DNA of 64,000 nucleotides from CAVVIG01 sp050249955 (GCA_050249955.1 JBFWPN010000013.1:62001-126000); one strand, 5' to 3'. Shown: positions 1-8,886, counted from the first letter of the stretch. Program-made: numbers and translations. The notes: generated by a model not told the origin, from the sequence alone.

Positions 1-147
1 GTCGGCCTCCTGCTGATCGCCGCCAGGCGCGGCGACATGAAGTACGCGCTGCCGTTCGGCACCTTCCTCGCCATGGGGGCCGCCCTGGCCGCCACCGTGG
101 GGTCCGGACTCCTGGACTGGTACCTGGGCCTGTACCCGGCCATCTGA
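1..147 (+). CDS. Prepilin peptidase (PilD-like), C-terminal end only
   Basis: The last 48 codons of a gene that begins before the window. The visible part has a short polar segment with G-D-M-K-Y-A-L-P-F-G-T-F-L followed by a hydrophobic helix and the ending W-Y-L-G-L-Y-P. This matches the end of the type IV prepilin leader peptidase/N-methyltransferase family (A24), where the K-x-A-L-P-F-G-P/T-F block precedes the last membrane helix. The enzyme cleaves and methylates prepilins at the inner membrane. The minor pilin genes that follow fit that role. The catalytic aspartates lie upstream and cannot be checked. Confidence 0.8.
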   Translation, partial: VGLLLIAARRGDMKYALPFGTFLAMGAALAATVGSGLLDWYLGLYPAI

Positions 148-159
148 CGCCGCGCTCCC

Positions 160-1416
160 ATGAATGCCAGCGCGCTCGCCTTCCTCGGGCTCACCGTCAT
201 CATCGGTGCGCTGTCGGGGCTGCTGATGTTCGCCGTGCTCCGCATCTTCTCCGCGGCACGCCAGCGACGGCAGAGCGGGCGCAACAGCGCCCTCGAGAGC
301 GCCACACTGTCGGCTGCACTCGAGGAAGCCATTGCCACGCTCCGCGCGCAGGAGCGTGCCACGGCCGCCAGGGCGGAGGCCTCTGAACGGCTCAGCAGCG
401 AGATCATCTCCAGCCTGGCGTCCGGCCTGCTGGTGGTGGGCCACGAGCGGGTCATCCGCATCATCAACCCATCTGCGCGCCGGCTCCTGGAACTGCCCGA
501 CGGTCCCCTGACCGGCAACTACCATGCGGTGCTCGCCGAACCTGCCCTGTCGCAGACCATCGACGAATGTCTCGCGACCGGCCGCCCGATCCTGCGCCGC
601 ACTGTCGACCTGCCCGAGGGGCGCCGCAGGGCTTCGCGCTTCGGCGTGACGGTCTCGCCACTGTTCGACGTCGACGGGCAGCTGCACGGCGCCGTCTGCC
701 TCTTCACCGACCTCACGGCCGTGCAGCAGCTCGAGGAGCAGCTCCGGCTGAAGCAGAGCCTGGCCACTGTTGGTGAGCTGACGGCCGGTATCGCCCACGA
801 ATTCAGGAACGGTCTGGCCACCATCCACGGCTACAGCCGGCTGCTCGATCCCGAGACGTTGCCGCCCCGAGCCCGTCCCTACGTCGAGGGAATCCGGGCC
901 GAGGCCGTGTCGCTCGGCGAGGTGGTCACCAACTTCCTCAACTTCGCCAGGCCCGCCCAGCTCGCGCTGGCAGACGTGGACCTGCGGGCGCTCTGCGCCC
1001 GGCTCACCGACGAGGCGCGGACCGACGCCGGTGCGCTCGGCGGCAGTGTCGCGCTGCGCGGCGAGTTCGGGCTGATGCAGGGTGACGAGGTGCTGCTGCG
1101 GCAGGCGTTCAGCAACCTGTTGCGCAACGCGCTCGAAGCCTGCGCCGACGCCTCCATCATCCCCAGCGTCAGCGTCGAGGGCAGCGTAGACCCCGCGCGC
1201 GGGACCTGCACGATCAATGTCGACGACAACGGTCCGGGCGTGCCAGCCAGCGCGCGCGATCGGATCTTCCAGCCGTTCCTCACCACCAAGAAGCACGGCA
1301 CCGGACTGGGGCTCGCCCTCGTCCAGAAGATCGTCGTGTCGCACAACGGGCGCGTCACGGTCGGCACGTCACCACAGGGTGGTGCCCGCCTGCAAGTGGT
1401 CCTTCCGATCCTCTAG
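160..1416 (+). CDS. PAS-containing sensor histidine kinase (PilS/NtrB-like)
   Basis: A 418-residue membrane-bound kinase. Residues about 4-30 form one N-terminal transmembrane helix, followed by a coiled linker, a PAS domain (about 75-185), an HisKA dimerisation helix with H-E-F at His213, and a HATPase_c domain with an N-box near 319-323, D-D-N-G-P-G near 355 and the G-T-G-L-G-L loop near 380. It autophosphorylates His213 and passes the phosphate to a response regulator. The nearest one is the NtrC-type protein at 4715-6118, on the other side of the minor pilin genes, so a PilS/PilR-like pair is likely. It starts 12 nt after the prepilin peptidase stop. The pairing is inferred from position and family only. 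Confidence 0.85.
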   Translation: MNASALAFLGLTVIIGALSGLLMFAVLRIFSAARQRRQSGRNSALESATLSAALEEAIATLRAQERATAARAEASERLSSEIISSLASGLLVVGHERVIRIINPSARRLLELPDGPLTGNYHAVLAEPALSQTIDECLATGRPILRRTVDLPEGRRRASRFGVTVSPLFDVDGQLHGAVCLFTDLTAVQQLEEQLRLKQSLATVGELTAGIAHEFRNGLATIHGYSRLLDPETLPPRARPYVEGIRAEAVSLGEVVTNFLNFARPAQLALADVDLRALCARLTDEARTDAGALGGSVALRGEFGLMQGDEVLLRQAFSNLLRNALEACADASIIPSVSVEGSVDPARGTCTINVDDNGPGVPASARDRIFQPFLTTKKHGTGLGLALVQKIVVSHNGRVTVGTSPQGGARLQVVLPIL

Positions 1417-1562
1417 CCTTCACACGCGCCGCAGATTCTGCGCTTCGAGCGCCCTGCGCCAGTGGGGAAATCGCGTACCGCCGACGTGACGGCACTCGCG
1501 TCCTCTGCACGATCCGCGTGATCTCCTCAGGAAATCAGCCTGTTCAGGCCACCGCCCTGGTC

Positions 1563-1578
1563 GGGCGCACCGGTTGCA
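1563..1578 (+). promoter_or_regulatory. Possible sigma-54 (-24/-12) promoter before the minor pilins
   Basis: The stretch GGGCGCACCGGTTGCA has GG (1564-1565) and GC (1576-1577) separated by 10 nt, with a full TTGC -12 element and a partial -24 element. Sigma-54 control of pilin genes by PilR is well known in other bacteria, and an NtrC-type regulator is encoded nearby. Against it, the predicted transcript start (about 1589) lies only a few bases before the chosen ATG. Confidence 0.25.
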
Positions 1579-1591
1579 GCACCACACGAGC

Positions 1592-2149
1592 ATGGACGCG
1601 TCTGGCGCTCGCGGGTTCTCGCTGCTCGAGGCTCTGTTCGCCGTCACCTTGCTGGCGGTCGGTGTTGGCTCGGTGGCGCACCTCTCCATCCTCTCCGGCC
1701 AGGCCGTGCGGGCCGCCCGCCAGGCCGACACGGTGCAGCGGCTCGCTCGCGAGAAGCTGGAACAGTTGCGGGCGCTCGCGTTCGGCCGCGATGAGGGTGG
1801 CGTCGACGTCACCGACTCGAGCTCGGATCTCACGCAGACGCCGCAGGCGGCGACCGGCGGTCCCGGCCTCACCACCAGTGTCGGCGACACCCTGCTGTCG
1901 AACGTGGCCGGGTTCTGCGACTTCCTCGACGTGAATGGTCGATGGCTGGCCAGCGGCACGTCGGCTCCGGTCGGAGCCGCGTGGGTCCGGCGCTGGTCCG
2001 TCCAGACGCTGACCGGGCTGCCAGACACCCTCCTGCTGCAGGTTGTGGTCTTGCCCGCGCACATCGTTGGCGCCGCAGACGCAGTGGCCGTGGCCAGAAA
2101 CGCCAGCAGTGCCTGGCTCGTCGACATCCGTGCACGGAGGGACCGATGA
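1592..2149 (+). CDS. Type IV pilus minor pilin, PilV-like
   Basis: A 185-residue pseudopilin. It begins M-D-A-S-G-A-R-G followed by F-S-L-L-E-A-L-F-A, which is the prepilin peptidase site (cleavage after Gly8, mature Phe1, conserved Glu at mature position 5) and the hydrophobic N-terminal helix. The rest is a variable globular domain. The ATG at 1592 is preferred; a TTG at 1574 would add six residues before the leader. The stop overlaps the next start (ATGA at 2146-2149), showing translational coupling. The V/W/X order with the following genes suggests a priming complex for the pilus tip. 'PilV-like' rests on order and leader, since these proteins diverge quickly. Confidence 0.8.
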   Translation: MDASGARGFSLLEALFAVTLLAVGVGSVAHLSILSGQAVRAARQADTVQRLAREKLEQLRALAFGRDEGGVDVTDSSSDLTQTPQAATGGPGLTTSVGDTLLSNVAGFCDFLDVNGRWLASGTSAPVGAAWVRRWSVQTLTGLPDTLLLQVVVLPAHIVGAADAVAVARNASSAWLVDIRARRDR

Positions 2150-3324
2150 GCGCCCGCACGTCGACCGACGCGCGCGGCTTCTCCCTCGTGGAACTGCTGG
2201 TGGCGCTGACGGTGTCGCTCCTCGTCACGTCTGCGGTGTTCGCGATGCTGGATCCGGGCCACGGGGCGTTCCGCATCCAACCCGAACAGGCCGACGTCGC
2301 ACAGCGGCTACGAGCCGCTGCCGATGCCCTGTTGCGCGACGTCGAGGGGGCCGGCGGCTGGCCCTTCCTGGCCGAGCCGCTGCCGGCGTCCGCGTTGAGG
2401 GCAGCTGCCGTGCTCCCGCTTCGTCGGGGTCGCCGGAACGCCGATCCGCCCGGCACCTTCGACTCATCGCGCCTCTCGGTGTGGCAGGTGACGCCCTCTG
2501 CACCCCAGGCCCGGCTCGCCAGCGCCCTGGCATCCTCGTCCGGCACCACGACGATCGTTCCTGGGGCTGGATGTGCCAGTGGCGACCCGAGCTGCGGGTT
2601 CCGGGCAGGGATGCTGGTGGCGGCCTTCGACGGATCTGGCGGGGTCGACCTGTTCTCGGTCACTGGTGTCAGCGGCACCGCGATCACGCTGCAGCACAAC
2701 GATCAGGACTCGGCACACATCCATGCTGCCGGGCGCACCATCCTGGCCGTGCTCACCGCCCGCACCTACTTCTTCCGTCACGACCCGGCGCTCGGGTACG
2801 GGCAGGTGCGGCGATACGACGCGGATGGGAGCGCCGACCTGCCGGTGGCGAACCACGTCGTGTCGCTGTCGTTCGAGTACTTCGGCGATCCGGAACCGCC
2901 GCGGGTCGTGAGCGGTGCCGGCCTGCAGCGCGCCACGTACGGTCCGCTCCCGCCACAGGTCCACGAGCAGCCCACCGCCTACCCACCAGGTGAGAACTGT
3001 GCGTTCATGCGCACGGCCGGTGGCGCTGTCGCCTCCCGCCTGCCAGTGCTGTCCGGATCCACGGCGCTGGTTCCGCTCTCTCCATCACTGCTCGCCGATG
3101 GCCCCTGGTGCCCCGACGACACCAGTCCGAACCGCTACGACGCCGACCTACTGCGGGTGCGGCAGATTGTGGCGACCATCCGGGTGGAGGCAGCCGTCGA
3201 TGCGCTACGGGGCCCAGCCGGGCCGCTGTTCACCAGGGCGGGGACCGGCGCCGCGCCCTCGTGGGTGCCGGATCGTGAGACCCGGATCGTGGTGGCGCCC
3301 CCGGCTCTGGGAGGAGGTCGCTGA
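2146..3324 (+). CDS. Type IV pilus minor pilin, PilW-like
   Basis: A 392-residue prepilin. The start is the ATG that overlaps the previous stop; the reading frame is open further upstream (to 1942) but only that ATG places the leader correctly: M-S-A-R-T-S-T-D-A-R-G before F-S-L-V-E-L-L-V-A-L. Cleavage is expected after Gly11, with Glu16 as mature Glu5. The large C-terminal part contains several cysteines and is typical in size for PilW family proteins. It ends one base before the next ATG, again suggesting tight coupling. Role: minor subunit of the type IV pilus or a related secretion pseudopilus, inserted in the inner membrane before assembly. Confidence 0.8.
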   Translation: MSARTSTDARGFSLVELLVALTVSLLVTSAVFAMLDPGHGAFRIQPEQADVAQRLRAAADALLRDVEGAGGWPFLAEPLPASALRAAAVLPLRRGRRNADPPGTFDSSRLSVWQVTPSAPQARLASALASSSGTTTIVPGAGCASGDPSCGFRAGMLVAAFDGSGGVDLFSVTGVSGTAITLQHNDQDSAHIHAAGRTILAVLTARTYFFRHDPALGYGQVRRYDADGSADLPVANHVVSLSFEYFGDPEPPRVVSGAGLQRATYGPLPPQVHEQPTAYPPGENCAFMRTAGGAVASRLPVLSGSTALVPLSPSLLADGPWCPDDTSPNRYDADLLRVRQIVATIRVEAAVDALRGPAGPLFTRAGTGAAPSWVPDRETRIVVAPPALGGGR

Positions 3325-3325
3325 C

Positions 3326-4069
3326 ATGAAGAGCGAACGTGGCGTGGCGTTGCTCGTCACCCTTATGGCCACCACGCTGCTGTCCGCTGTCGGCGCCGCC
3401 CTCATCGTCCTGACCACCACGGATGTGCTCATCGCGTCGAATGCGGGCGCCGCGGCCGAGGCCTTTCACGCGGCCAACGCCGCCTTCGAGCGGACGGTCG
3501 GCGAACTCAGGACCGCACCGGATCTCACGGCTGTGCTCGACGGCCGTTTCGCATCGGCCTTCACCGACGGACCGACCGGCAGCCGGCTCCTTCCGGACGG
3601 CAGCACCATCACCCTGTCCGAGGTGGTCAACCGTGCCGGTTGCCTGAGGGCGACCGTCTGCCAGCCGGCCGACCTCGATGCTGCGCTGCCGGACCGTCCA
3701 TGGGGTGCGCGCAACCCGCGCTGGAAGCTGTTCAGCTACGGGCCGCTCGACGGTATTTCCGGGTTCGGCGCGCGCGGCGCCGCGGTCTTCGTCGTGTCCA
3801 TGGTCGCGGACGACCCGCTGGACGATGACGGGGATGCGTGGCGGGATGGAGTGCGGATGGGCGCATCGCCGAATGCCGGCGCCGGAGTGCTCCTGGTCAG
3901 GGCCGAAGCCTTCGGTCGCCGCGGTGCCTGGCGCGTGGTGGAGGGGGCGATCCTCAGGCTCGACGTCCAGCGGTTCGCCGCCTGGGAGGCGTCGGATCCG
4001 CTGAGCAGGGGACCGGCACCGCTGCCGTTCCCGCAATTGCAGGTCCTTTCGTGGAGGGAGGTGCGATGA
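3326..4069 (+). CDS. Type IV pilus assembly protein, PilX N-terminal-like
   Basis: A 247-residue protein with N-terminus M-K-S-E-R-G-V-A-L-L-V-T-L-M-A-T-T-L-L, the R-G-x-A-L-L-V hydrophobic start of the PilX N-terminal family rather than the classic F-S-L-x-E pilin leader. A strong Shine-Dalgarno (GGAGGAGG near 3311) sets the ATG at 3326; an upstream in-frame open stretch has no such site. It completes a V/W/X set, which in other bacteria initiates pilus assembly and places PilY1 at the tip. No PilY1 gene follows here. The C-terminal end overlaps a tiny ATG-started frame at 4066. Confidence 0.75.
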   Translation: MKSERGVALLVTLMATTLLSAVGAALIVLTTTDVLIASNAGAAAEAFHAANAAFERTVGELRTAPDLTAVLDGRFASAFTDGPTGSRLLPDGSTITLSEVVNRAGCLRATVCQPADLDAALPDRPWGARNPRWKLFSYGPLDGISGFGARGAAVFVVSMVADDPLDDDGDAWRDGVRMGASPNAGAGVLLVRAEAFGRRGAWRVVEGAILRLDVQRFAAWEASDPLSRGPAPLPFPQLQVLSWREVR

Positions 4070-4086
4070 TGAAGAGGGTCGGGTGA
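4066..4086 (+). other. Six-codon ORF with a strong ribosome site (possible gene remnant)
   Basis: ATGATGAAGAGGGTCGGGTGA overlaps the stop of the PilX-like gene by four bases and is preceded by GGAGGGAGG at the right distance. The layout copies the ATGA coupling earlier in the operon, yet the frame closes after M-M-K-R-V-G. It may be the start of a lost downstream gene (PilY1 is the usual occupant of this place), a short leader peptide, or chance. Confidence 0.3.
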
Positions 4087-4130
4087 AGGCCTGACGTTGC
4101 GTCCCGTTGGAGCCGATACGTCCAAAAGCC

Positions 4131-4715
4131 ATGCGTGTCTGTGCCCTCGTCCTCACTCTCAGCCTTGCCGGCGTGTTCTCTGCGTCCGCCCAGTCGCTGG
4201 CCGACGTTGCCCGCAAGGAAAACGACCGCCGCCAGACCGTGAAGGAACCTGGTGGCAAGACCTGGACGAACCAGGATCTGAAGCCGGTGCCTGCTGCTCC
4301 CACGGAGGAGACCCCGGCTGCCGCAACCGATCCCGCCGCCTCCGAACCCCCGGCCGACTCGCAGAAGGCGGGCGATGACACCGCCGCTGGCGGCAAGAAG
4401 GCCCCAACAGGGGAAGAGAAGGCGGAAGAGGTGAAGGACCAGAAGTACTGGTCGTCACGAATGGCCGAGCTGCGCGCCCGGCTCGAGCGTGACGAAACCT
4501 TCCGCGATGCCCTGCAGAGCCGTGTCGATGCGCTGACGGCGGACTTCGTCAACCGCGACGATCCGGCGCAACGCAGCCAGATTGCACTCGATCGCGAGAA
4601 GGCACTCAGCGAACTGGACCGCGTGAAGAAGTCGATCGAGCAGGGGCGTCGCGCGATTCCCGAGCTCGAAGAAGAAGCACGCCGCGAGGGCGTGCCCGCC
4701 GGCTGGCTCCGCTAG
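4131..4715 (+). CDS. Secreted coiled-coil protein of unknown function
   Basis: A 194-residue protein with a signal peptide (M-R-V-C-A-L-V-L-T-L-S-L-A-G-V-F-S-A-S-A, cleavage near residue 20). An Ala/Pro/Glu-rich linker (about 45-105) follows, then a charged helical C-terminal half (about 110-190) rich in R, E, L and D, likely a coiled coil. The ATG at 4131 gives a proper signal peptide; a TTG at 4107 is open but adds a charged extension. Its stop shares one base with the GTG start of the response regulator (TAGTG), so the two are translated together. I do not recognise a named family. Position suggests an envelope role linked to the pilus. Confidence 0.7.
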   Translation: MRVCALVLTLSLAGVFSASAQSLADVARKENDRRQTVKEPGGKTWTNQDLKPVPAAPTEETPAAATDPAASEPPADSQKAGDDTAAGGKKAPTGEEKAEEVKDQKYWSSRMAELRARLERDETFRDALQSRVDALTADFVNRDDPAQRSQIALDREKALSELDRVKKSIEQGRRAIPELEEEARREGVPAGWLR

Positions 4716-6118
4716 TGGCACGTCGATCGACCGATCCACCCATCCTCCTCGTCGAGGACAAGGACTCGCTGCGTGCCATGCTGCGTCTTGCGCTCGAGAC
4801 GCAGGGGCACGTGGTCATCGAGGCGCGCGATCAGGCGGAGGCGATAGAAGCCCTCCGGTCGGGACGACCCGGGATGGTCCTGTCCGACCTGCGACTGACT
4901 GAAGGCGACGGCTTCGGCGTCCTGCGTGCCGCCAAGGAACTGGACCCAGACCTGCCGGTGGTCGTCATGACCGCCTACGGCAGCATCCAGGATGCGGTCG
5001 CAGCCATGAAGGAAGGGGCCCTGGACTTCCTGGCCAAGCCGGTCGAGCCAGATCACCTCCTCCTGCTGGTAGAGCGCGCGCTGTCGCAGCGCCGGCTGCT
5101 CACCGAGAACATCCTGCTGAGGGAGGAACTGGCGCAGCGGCGAGGCGCCCCCCAGATCGTGGGCGACGATCCGCGCCTCAAGCAGGTGATCATGGCGATG
5201 CAGCGCGCCGCTGCCAGCGACGCCACCGTGCTGATCGAAGGCGAGAGCGGCACCGGCAAGGAGCTCTTCGCCCGTGCCGTGCACGCCCTGAGCCCGCGGT
5301 CCGACGGGCCGTTCGTGGCCATCAACTGCGCGGCCATCCCCGAAACCCTGCTGGAGACCGAACTGTTCGGGCACGAAAAGGGGGCGTTCACCGGAGCCTC
5401 GCAGCGCAAGCCCGGCAAGTTCGAGCTCGCACACCGTGGCACGCTCTTCCTGGACGAGATCGGCGACCTGCCGCTGACGCTGCAGGCCAAGATTCTCCGT
5501 GCTCTCGAGGAGAAACAGTTCGAGCGGGTGGGCGGCACCACGCTCCTGCACGTCGACGTGCGTGTCGTGGCGGCGACCAACCGCAACCTGAAGGCTGCGG
5601 TCGCGGCACGGCAGTACCGCGAGGACCTGTACTTCCGCCTCTCGGTCTTTCCCATCACGATTCCGCCGCTCCGCGAGCGGCCGGGTGACATCCCGCTGCT
5701 GGCCCGGTACTTCGTCGAGCGGTTCTCCCGCGAGCTGCAGCGCAAGGTGCTGGTGCTGGCGCCGGATGCAATCGATGCCCTCCTGCGCTATCCCTGGCGC
5801 GGCAATGTCCGCGAACTGCAGAACTGCATCGAGCGGGCGGCGATCCTGACCGAGGGGGACACCATCCACGCCCGGCACCTGAACCTGGTGTCGCACGTCG
5901 ACCCCCCCCTGGACACCCCACCGGCCGATCCCTGGGACGGTATCGACCTGTCAGGTACGCTCGGCGAGGTCTCGAAGCGCGTGGTGGCCGAGGTGGAGCG
6001 CCGCAAGATCGCGCAGGCGCTCAGGGACGCGCAGGGGAACCAGGGGCGCGCCGCCGAAATCCTCCAGGTCAGCTACAAGCTGCTGCAGCAGAAGATTCGC
6101 GACTACGCCCTGTCCTGA
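4715..6118 (+). CDS. Sigma-54-dependent response regulator (NtrC/PilR family)
   Basis: A 467-residue, three-domain activator. The receiver domain (about 8-122) carries phospho-acceptor Asp58 and Lys108. The AAA+ domain (about 145-380) has Walker A G-E-S-G-T-G-K-E (176-183), the sigma-54-contacting G-A-F-T-G-A loop (223-228) and Walker B L-F-L-D-E-I-G (Asp247, Glu248). A FIS-type helix-turn-helix lies in the last 45 residues. The start is GTG, overlapping the previous stop. It activates sigma-54 promoters when phosphorylated, most likely by the kinase at 160-1416. Pilin gene control is the obvious guess given the neighbours. Confidence 0.92.
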   Translation: MARRSTDPPILLVEDKDSLRAMLRLALETQGHVVIEARDQAEAIEALRSGRPGMVLSDLRLTEGDGFGVLRAAKELDPDLPVVVMTAYGSIQDAVAAMKEGALDFLAKPVEPDHLLLLVERALSQRRLLTENILLREELAQRRGAPQIVGDDPRLKQVIMAMQRAAASDATVLIEGESGTGKELFARAVHALSPRSDGPFVAINCAAIPETLLETELFGHEKGAFTGASQRKPGKFELAHRGTLFLDEIGDLPLTLQAKILRALEEKQFERVGGTTLLHVDVRVVAATNRNLKAAVAARQYREDLYFRLSVFPITIPPLRERPGDIPLLARYFVERFSRELQRKVLVLAPDAIDALLRYPWRGNVRELQNCIERAAILTEGDTIHARHLNLVSHVDPPLDTPPADPWDGIDLSGTLGEVSKRVVAEVERRKIAQALRDAQGNQGRAAEILQVSYKLLQQKIRDYALS

Positions 6119-6181
6119 TCGAGCGGCCGAGTCCGGCGCGATTCCACACCGGTCGCCCGCAATACGCCACAGGGTATCCAT

Positions 6182-7765
6182 TCATCCTGCCTGGCACGAG
6201 ACGCCGGCCGGAGCACCTGTTGGCGCGCCCATCCTCTCGTCTGGCGACGCCAGCTTCTTCAACGACAGGTGCTGCAGCAGTGGCGGTTGCGTCGGCGCCA
6301 GCGTGAAGAACACACCCACGGTGCCCCGCTCGCACGACAGGTTGAACTGGCCGCGGAGCCAGTTCTCGGGCAGTACGCCACCCGCGGCGCTGCAGGATCC
6401 GACCTCGCGCCGCAAGGCCTCGAGTTCCGAACGGCGCTGCGGTGCCGGCACATCGAGGAAGAAGTTCACCGCGGCGATCTCGCGGGCACGCGCCTCGTCC
6501 CAGTTGTTCCACAGCTCGAGCAGCCGGTCCCGCACCTCCACCTGGCGGGCGGTGGCGGGCCACTCACGACGGTGAAGCCCTCCCGTCCGCGCCAGCACGT
6601 CCCACGCCTGGCTCACCACTTCGGATGGTCCTGAATAGGTGAGCGTGGCCATCGCGAAGATCCCCACCCCATACTCCGGCAGCCAGGCCATGTAGGAGCC
6701 GAAGCCGGGCAGGCCGCCGCCGTGGGAGACGATCCGCTCGAAGCGACAGTCGGAACTGACACGGACTCCGAGCCCGTAACCAGACATGGTTGCGGCGGGC
6801 CGTCCATCGGTGCTGCGGGCCGTCAGGTTCGCCGGCGTCCACATGTGGGTCATCTCGCGCACCGACGCCCGCGTCACCGGACCGCGCTCGTCGTCGTCAC
6901 GCGGGGGCCACGCCGCGAGGTGGAATGCGATGTACTTCGCAAGGTCGTTCGCGGTGGTGAGCAGGCCGCCCATGGCGCCGAACACCCCGTGCGGCAGTGG
7001 CGGTTCCTCGCGGTAGCGTCCCCCGGGCTCGAGCCTGTAGCCGACCGCCCGCCGCTCGCCTGGGACGTCCGCGAACTCGAATGTCGTTCCGTTCATCTCG
7101 AGCGGGACGAGGATCTCGTCACGAACGTACTGCTCATAGGGCCGGCCCGATGCCCTGGTCACGATGCGGCCGAGCAGGCCGAATGCGAAGTTTGAGTATT
7201 CGTAGCGGGTTCCGGGCGGAGTCGAGAACGGGATGCCCTGCGCCAGCCACTCGTCCATCATCGCGTCGGTGGCGGCAAGCTGCTGGTCACCCCACGGGTT
7301 GTCCTCGGGGAATCCGGCGCTGTGGCTGAGGAGGTGCCTGATCGTGACCGGCGGTGTGTCGCGGGTGGGGCGCTCCATGGTCGTGAACGCCGGAATCCAG
7401 CGTGAGACCGGTTCCTCGAGTGAGAGCCGTCGCTCGTCGCGGAGCTTGAGGATGGCCAGCGCCGTGAAGCTCTTGGTCATCGATGCGATCCGGAACGCGG
7501 CGTCGGGCGTGACCGGCGTGCGCGCGCCCCGGTCGAGGACGCCAACCGTGCCGACATGCGCGAGCCGGTCGTCGATGACCACACCCCACACGAGCCCGGG
7601 GATCTTCTTCTCGGACGCGTAGGCAGTGAAGAGGCGGTCCACGTCCGGCATGGCGGACTGGAGCCGATCCACCCGCCGCGGGTCTGCAAAGCGCGGAAGG
7701 GGATACCGGTCGCTGGCGAGGGCGGATACGGTCATGGTGGCGAGCAGGAACAGCGTCCACTTCAC
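6182..7765 (-). CDS. Serine beta-lactamase/penicillin-binding-like hydrolase, secreted
   Basis: A 527-residue exported serine hydrolase of the class C beta-lactamase family (S12). From the GTG at 7765 the protein starts with a signal peptide (V/M-K-W-T-L-F-L-L-A-T-M-T-V-S-A-L-A-S). The nucleophile motif S-M-T-K is at 95-98 and Y-S-N at 190-192, and an H-G-G-G motif (third box) lies about two thirds along. About 110 residues follow the catalytic domain. The open frame continues upstream to 7876 without a plausible start; the GTG has an AGGTGA site. Such enzymes act on D-amino peptides, esters or beta-lactams; the substrate here cannot be told. It lies 38 nt downstream of aroB. Confidence 0.85.
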   Translation of the reverse strand: MKWTLFLLATMTVSALASDRYPLPRFADPRRVDRLQSAMPDVDRLFTAYASEKKIPGLVWGVVIDDRLAHVGTVGVLDRGARTPVTPDAAFRIASMTKSFTALAILKLRDERRLSLEEPVSRWIPAFTTMERPTRDTPPVTIRHLLSHSAGFPEDNPWGDQQLAATDAMMDEWLAQGIPFSTPPGTRYEYSNFAFGLLGRIVTRASGRPYEQYVRDEILVPLEMNGTTFEFADVPGERRAVGYRLEPGGRYREEPPLPHGVFGAMGGLLTTANDLAKYIAFHLAAWPPRDDDERGPVTRASVREMTHMWTPANLTARSTDGRPAATMSGYGLGVRVSSDCRFERIVSHGGGLPGFGSYMAWLPEYGVGIFAMATLTYSGPSEVVSQAWDVLARTGGLHRREWPATARQVEVRDRLLELWNNWDEARAREIAAVNFFLDVPAPQRRSELEALRREVGSCSAAGGVLPENWLRGQFNLSCERGTVGVFFTLAPTQPPLLQHLSLKKLASPDERMGAPTGAPAGVSCQAG

Positions 7766-7803
7766 GGAGTCACCTGTAGGCCGGGCCGGTGGCTGACCGG
7801 CGA

Positions 7804-8886
7804 CTACTTCTTGAGGCCGAGCCGGGCGAGCGCCTTCCTGATTTCCTTCTCGGTCACGTCGTCGACGATCGACCACGAGCCGATGCCCGTCGGCAGCACG
7901 AAGTTGAGGCGACCGTTGACGACCTTCTTGTCGTGCTTCATCGCCTCGAGGATCGACGCGATGGGGATGTCGCCCACCGGAGGCAGGGGACCCAGGCTGG
8001 CGATGACGCTGTAGAGCGCCTTGCTGTCGGTCGCCGCCATCGCGCCTCGCGCCACGGCGATTTCGGAGGCGACCAGCATGCCGTAGCCTACGGCCTCACC
8101 ATGGCGGAAGCGGCGGTACTTCGTCACGGACTCGAGCGCGTGCCCTGCCGTGTGCCCGAAGTTCAGGATGCGGCGCAGGCCCGATTCCTTCTCGTCCTGC
8201 GCGACGACGTCGGCCTTGATCCGGCACGACTCGGCGATGACATCGGTGAGTACATCGGGCTCCCGCGCGAAGATCGCCTTGTGCTCCTTCGCGACACGCT
8301 CGAAGAGCGTCGGGCTCGAGGTCACGCCGTACTTGATCACCTCGTACAGGCCGGCCCTGAACTCGCGCCGGGGCAGCGTACCGAGTACGGCCGGGTCGAC
8401 GACCACCGTCAGCGGCTGGTAGAACGCCCCGATGAGGTTCTTACCGAGCGGGTGGTTCACGCCCACCTTCCCACCCACGGAACTGTCCACCTGGGCGAGC
8501 AGCGTGGTGGGTACGTGTACCAGCGCCACCCCCCTCAGGTATGTGGCTGCGGCGTACCCGGCCAGGTCTCCGATCACCCCGCCACCGAACGTCACGACGG
8601 TCGTATTGCGTTCGGCGTTGGCCTTGATGAGGGCATCGTAGACGCGCATCACCGTCGGCGTCTGCTTGTAGCGTTCGCCGTCGGGCACGATGATCGGGTC
8701 CGCGTCGCAGGCCTGCGCGAATCGCTGCCCGTGAAAGCGCCACACGGTCGGGCTGGAGACGACGAAGCGGCGCTTGGGCGCCTTCACGTCATCGAGCAGG
8801 CGTGTGAGGCGGCCGAGGATGCCGTCACCAAGCGTGATGACGTAGCGGCGCGACGGGGTGGCGACATCGACGCGGACTGGTTCCAT
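7804..8886 (-). CDS. aroB: 3-dehydroquinate synthase
   Basis: A 360-residue cytosolic enzyme that converts DAHP to 3-dehydroquinate, the second step of the shikimate pathway, with NAD+ and a divalent metal. The family NAD-binding stretch G-G-G-V-I-G-D-L-A-G-Y is present, as are the metal-site motifs, including N-F-G-H-T-A-G-H-A-L-E. Length matches the family. It is transcribed away from nadB across only 40 bp, so the two promoters must overlap. Confidence 0.96.
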   Translation of the reverse strand: MEPVRVDVATPSRRYVITLGDGILGRLTRLLDDVKAPKRRFVVSSPTVWRFHGQRFAQACDADPIIVPDGERYKQTPTVMRVYDALIKANAERNTTVVTFGGGVIGDLAGYAAATYLRGVALVHVPTTLLAQVDSSVGGKVGVNHPLGKNLIGAFYQPLTVVVDPAVLGTLPRREFRAGLYEVIKYGVTSSPTLFERVAKEHKAIFAREPDVLTDVIAESCRIKADVVAQDEKESGLRRILNFGHTAGHALESVTKYRRFRHGEAVGYGMLVASEIAVARGAMAATDSKALYSVIASLGPLPPVGDIPIASILEAMKHDKKVVNGRLNFVLPTGIGSWSIVDDVTEKEIRKALARLGLKK

